Source of the DNA: Hominimerdicola alba
GTDB taxonomy: Bacteria; Bacillota; Clostridia; Oscillospirales; Ruminococcaceae
Assembly: GCF_900109655.1 (NCBI RefSeq)
Contig: NZ_FOAT01000010.1
Span: forward strand, 62,001 to 126,000
DNA length: 64,000 nucleotides
Direction: 5' to 3'
The stretch's first letter is position 1. Each line of letters opens with the position of its first letter. Below, one piece after another: positions 60,832-64,000 of the stretch. The notes under the pieces were generated by a model. It was given only the letters and a program-made list of their open reading frames with translations. It ran no database searches and was not told the origin of the DNA. The translations under genes and the position numbers were made by a program.

Positions 60832-62358
60832 TTACTGTTCGAACTTCAGGCAGTCTTCCAGATTGAGCTCGTACATATTGTTGTATGTAGGCGCAACAGC
60901 GGGCTGACCGAGAAGTCTGTAGAACTCGTCAGAACCGTACTTCTTGATGAAGTCAGTGGTGTGGCAGTTTACAGTCAGTTCTTCAAGAAGCTTCTTCATA
61001 ACAGGGCTTTCAGCGCCGTATGCAGCTTCCATGAATGTGAACATATTCTTCATACCGGACATAGACTGGCTGGTAACGTTCTTGGCACCGTTGAGCAGAT
61101 TGGTGAACGCATTCTGTATGATGATGGTACATCTCTGCTTGTTGTCACGACCCTCGTTGGTACACTTATCCATGTAAGCCTCAAGGTTGTGGATTATCCA
61201 GTGCTGGATCTTCTTGTTGGAAGGCGAGATGATACGCGCCTTAACAGCCATATCCAGATTCTTTCTTGTGGTCATGATATGCTCTGCAATAATCTGACGG
61301 CAGGAAAGACCCTCGTTGATCTTGATGAGTATATCCTCAAGCTTGGGGTGTATCTGTCTGATCATCTTCTCCATCTGGATAGTCGTTCTCATTGTGTAGG
61401 TAACGCCGTCCATCAGCAGGTTCATCAGTGCTACAGCTTCCTCAATGTCAGCCTTTGCAGCTCTGTCAACAGCAGCCTGAGTGATGTTGCCGTCCAACAG
61501 ATCATCAGGATCGTATACCTCACGCAGCTCGTTGAATTTGCAGTAGAACTCGTAGAACATAGGAGCAACGTCGTGGTCCTGCAGGTACTGACCTACAAGT
61601 TCCAGAGTAACTGCCATGCCTGCGCTCTCGTACAGCTGGATCATCTCGGAGAGATCCTCCCACGCACGTGCGGTGATGATCTTGTAGTTATGTCTGTCGG
61701 TAGCGTCTATCTCATAGAACAGAGTGGGGTGGAGTTCGAGGAACGCGATTATGCAGGGGTGAACACCGCCGTAGTAAGCGTATTCCTTCCAGCACAGGAA
61801 CTCAGCGTCGATCTCTACCTTCTTGAATCTGTCCCATGTAACTATATCGAATTCGTTAACGGACTTGTTGAACTGAGGGGGGTTACCAGCGGTAACGATT
61901 ACCCATCCGGGAGGGATCTGGTGCAGACCGAAGATCTTGTACTGCAGGAACTGCAGCATGATAGGTGCAAGAGATTCGGATACGCAGTTGATCTCATCGA
62001 GGAACAGTATGCCCTCACGGATGTGAGTCTGCTCCATGGTATAGTAAATGTTTGCAATGATCTCCGACATGGTATACTCGGAAACCTTAACGTCAGCACC
62101 GACGAAGTTTCTCTCAACGATAACAGGCAGACCCATTGCAGATTCTCTGGTCTGGTGAGCCATCGAGTAGGATATCAGGTTAACGCCTGTCTCCTGAGCT
62201 ATCTGGTCCATGATAGCGGTCTTGCCGATACCGGGAGGTCCGAGCAGGAAGCAGGGTCTCTGATGCTCGATGCTTATCTTGTACTCACCAAACTCATCTT
62301 TTTCCAGATAAGCCTTGATAGAATCGAGCACTTGCTGTTTTGCGTCTTTTATGGTCAT
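60832..62358 (-). CDS. MoxR-family AAA ATPase
   Basis: About 508 residues. AAA+ core in the first 230: Walker A GPPGIGKT (about 40-47), Walker B ILFLDEIN (about 117), sensor 1 VTAGNP (about 150). Typical MoxR is about 330 residues; the extra C-terminal region (about 300-508) is helical with a LTVNCHTTDFIKKYG segment and looks specific to this group. MoxR ATPases act as chaperones with VWA-domain proteins; a VWA protein is divergently transcribed next door. ATG at 62358 is chosen for the AAGGAG SD; the open frame back to 62391 is unsupported. Confidence 0.9.
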   Translation of the reverse strand: MTIKDAKQQVLDSIKAYLEKDEFGEYKISIEHQRPCFLLGPPGIGKTAIMDQIAQETGVNLISYSMAHQTRESAMGLPVIVERNFVGADVKVSEYTMSEIIANIYYTMEQTHIREGILFLDEINCVSESLAPIMLQFLQYKIFGLHQIPPGWVIVTAGNPPQFNKSVNEFDIVTWDRFKKVEIDAEFLCWKEYAYYGGVHPCIIAFLELHPTLFYEIDATDRHNYKIITARAWEDLSEMIQLYESAGMAVTLELVGQYLQDHDVAPMFYEFYCKFNELREVYDPDDLLDGNITQAAVDRAAKADIEEAVALMNLLMDGVTYTMRTTIQMEKMIRQIHPKLEDILIKINEGLSCRQIIAEHIMTTRKNLDMAVKARIISPSNKKIQHWIIHNLEAYMDKCTNEGRDNKQRCTIIIQNAFTNLLNGAKNVTSQSMSGMKNMFTFMEAAYGAESPVMKKLLEELTVNCHTTDFIKKYGSDEFYRLLGQPAVAPTYNNMYELNLEDCLKFEQ

Positions 62359-62418
62359 AAGCAAAAACTCCTTCTTGCACAGAATAGTCAAAAACTATTC
62401 CAAAAATTTTCACCTAAT

Positions 62419-62447
62419 ATTATACACTATCTCCAAATCGCTGTCAA
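62419..62447 (-). promoter_or_regulatory. sigma-A promoter for the MoxR gene
   Basis: On the minus strand TTGACA, 17-base spacer, TATAAT, close to consensus. Confidence 0.85.
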
Positions 62448-62750
62448 TAGGAAAAATAAATTTCGGAAATGTGACTTATTTTGTTTAATTAAATATATGC
62501 AATTTGGCAAGGTAGATATTATAATGTGCAAAAAGGACGTATGTGAAAAATCACAACAGGAATCTCAGCTCAAATGTTGTCTAAAATCAAATGGAAATAT
62601 CCGTATCCCACAAAAAACGCCATAACAAGCTGTTAGGTTTTAAAAGAAGTCCATATAAGGATATTAATAGTATCAAAAAAGAAATACGCGGCTGTGAGGC
62701 AAGTAAAAATACAGCTTGATATTTTGTGTAATATTTCCATAAGAATCAGC

Positions 62751-62779
62751 TTGAAAAAAACCAGATATTGTGATATTAT
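62751..62779 (+). promoter_or_regulatory. sigma-A promoter for the VWA gene
   Basis: TTGAAA (62751-62756), 17-base spacer, TATTAT (62774-62779). Confidence 0.65.
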
Positions 62780-62865
62780 ATACATATAAGATTCACTGTT
62801 CGTATAAGAACATATAATAAAGTGTATGGTTGGTATGTAAAAACGGGAAGATGGGTGAAGAAGCA

Positions 62866-64000
62866 ATGAGAAAATATCAGGGCAATCCGACAGCTGACGA
62901 TTTTGTGAAGAGCCTTGATAGAGGTATGCGCAAAAAGCGTATAACTCTGCTTATATTGCTGGGCGTGCTGGCTGTCGTAGTAGTCACAGTGGCTGTTGTC
63001 GGGATGAGCATCAGCCGAAGCAACAGGATCAATATGGCAAAAAATGCCATTTCACAGTTGGATATACAGAGTACCTACAAGGATCCCGAATTTCCCGAAA
63101 ACGGTGACTGGGACGAGGATGGACTTATTAATATATCTGAGACACAAGAGGGTACCAGTGTGCAGAACAGTGATTCTGACGGTGACGGTATTTCCGACGG
63201 CGACGAGTTGAAGCTCGGCACCGACCCTCTTAATCCCGATACCGACGGTGACGATATGCTGGACGGCTATGAGATAATCTCCGGTACCAGTCCCAGACTC
63301 GGTATCACTGATGGTTCGACCCCCGATAATACAAGAGTTGTCGTGGTTGAAAAAGAACTTGACGGTTGTAAGCTCCATCTCAGCGGCAACCCGAATATAG
63401 CGGGTGCTTCTGTCGAAAAGCTGAATCTTTTCGGTATATCATCAAATCCCAGCGTGGTCTCGGCGGCATATGACTTCTATTCCGAGTATCCCTGCCTTGA
63501 AGCCACTATTAAAATAGACGTTGACAAGGACAGGATGAAAAAATGCGGCTGTGATTACAGCAATCTTAAAGTGCTCCACTTTGATGTTAATAAACAGGAG
63601 TATACCCCCATAGAATCCAGACCTGACAGTAAGAAAGGCTATGTTCAGGCGACTATCACCGAGCCCGGCACCTATGTGGTTGGTTCGGATAAGTCAGTGA
63701 ACGAGCCTGCGATAACAAGAGTAGCATTCCTTATCGATAATTCGGGCTCCATGTATCCAAAGGAGCTCTGCCCCACATCTTCCGAGAACGATGTGGATTT
63801 CAAACGACTTGACTTTACCGAGTCGCTGATAGATAAGTTCAACAGCGATTTTCATATAGGTATAAGCAAGTTTACAGGAACATATACCAAAATGTGCGAT
63901 TTCACCGATGACAGATCCGAACTTCATGATGTCATCAAAAGGATAAGAACTGAGGATGAGGTCTTTGACGGAACTTTCAACCAGACAGCTCTGAAAAAGT
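62866..64000 (+). CDS. membrane-anchored VWA protein with calcium-binding (TSP3-like) repeats, 3' end outside window
   Basis: At least 378 residues. Short cytosolic start, membrane helix (about 27-48), then two Asp-rich calcium repeats (about 78-135; DSDGDGISDGDE and DTDGDDMLDGYE), a linker domain and, from about 283, a von Willebrand A domain with the MIDAS DNSGSM (about 289). The window ends inside it. Start uncertain: ATG 62866 or the in-frame ATG 62851. VWA proteins are usual MoxR partners; this one faces outside and may be a calcium-dependent adhesion or assembly protein. Confidence 0.88.
   Translation, partial: MRKYQGNPTADDFVKSLDRGMRKKRITLLILLGVLAVVVVTVAVVGMSISRSNRINMAKNAISQLDIQSTYKDPEFPENGDWDEDGLINISETQEGTSVQNSDSDGDGISDGDELKLGTDPLNPDTDGDDMLDGYEIISGTSPRLGITDGSTPDNTRVVVVEKELDGCKLHLSGNPNIAGASVEKLNLFGISSNPSVVSAAYDFYSEYPCLEATIKIDVDKDRMKKCGCDYSNLKVLHFDVNKQEYTPIESRPDSKKGYVQATITEPGTYVVGSDKSVNEPAITRVAFLIDNSGSMYPKELCPTSSENDVDFKRLDFTESLIDKFNSDFHIGISKFTGTYTKMCDFTDDRSELHDVIKRIRTEDEVFDGTFNQTALKK

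Larger units (their letters stand above)
62359..62865. other. divergent region between moxR and the VWA gene
   Basis: 507 bases, no gene. It has a minus-strand promoter (62419-62447) and a plus-strand promoter (62751-62779). The central 62450-62740 is AT-rich without clear structure. Confidence 0.65.

Noticed and set aside
60826-62625. 599-codon open frame on the plus strand
   Set aside because: It lies antisense to the MoxR ATPase gene, has no SD and shows no protein-like motifs; codon bias of the real gene keeps this frame open.

Overview
The window looks like a chromosomal segment of a low-to-mid GC anaerobic Firmicute of the Ruminococcus type (Oscillospiraceae), most like R. albus. Evidence is the clostridial order site-2 protease / scpA / scpB / ytfI-like / ytfJ / dac, a sugar ABC transporter without its own ATPase plus a separate MsmK-type ATPase, plant-polysaccharide enzymes (GH43, type-B esterase, and a GH3 beta-glucosidase with the reversed domain order known from R. 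albus), and strong SD sequences with TTGACA/TATAAT-type promoters. There are no integrases, transposases or CRISPR arrays. This is mostly core chromosome with a few accessory islands.

Layout. 1-5.4 kb, minus strand: chromosome segregation and sporulation-linked operon. 5.5-5.9 kb: rpmB. 5.9-6.5 kb: repeat-rich intergenic DNA. 6.6-10.3 kb: a very large cytosolic protein joining a LacI-type sugar sensor, GGDEF, EAL and a beta-helix. 11-15.4 kb: LacI regulator and sugar ABC transporter (binding protein, two permeases). 15.7-21.5 kb: small genes, a beta-CASP nuclease and glycogen phosphorylase, the last with a LacI-like operator at its promoter. 21.5-21.9 kb: a 330-bp inverted-repeat element. 22.8-29.1 kb: minD, mgsA, YdcF, GNAT, hisS, membrane proteins and an RsuA-like pseudouridine synthase. 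29.3-30.5 kb: msmK. 31.8-36.7 kb: two dynamin-like GTPases flanking an M48-like protein that has lost its zinc ligands. 37-44.8 kb: HAD phosphatases, lipoteichoic acid synthase, small kinase, esterase, GH43. 44.9-47.2 kb: ECF sigma factor and membrane partner behind three tandem ECF-type promoters. 47.4-49 kb: CheY/CheX-like pair and tRNA-Leu. 49-53.7 kb: secreted C-type lectin, XRE regulator, triple-repeat lipoprotein. 53.4-56.5 kb: GH3 glucosidase. 56.5-60.6 kb: MacB/FtsX-like exporter. 60.8-64 kb: MoxR ATPase divergent from a VWA/calcium-repeat membrane protein cut by the window end.

How the parts fit. The LacI regulator, sugar importer, MsmK and glycogen phosphorylase look like one alpha-glucan or oligosaccharide uptake and storage regulon. 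The GH43, esterase and GH3 genes break down plant polysaccharide. A c-di-GMP theme may link the GGDEF-EAL hybrid to the MshEN-like/CheX protein. The most novel candidates are the dynamin / pseudo-M48 / dynamin operon, the LacI-sensor-GGDEF-EAL-beta-helix hybrid, and the triplicated ECF promoter.
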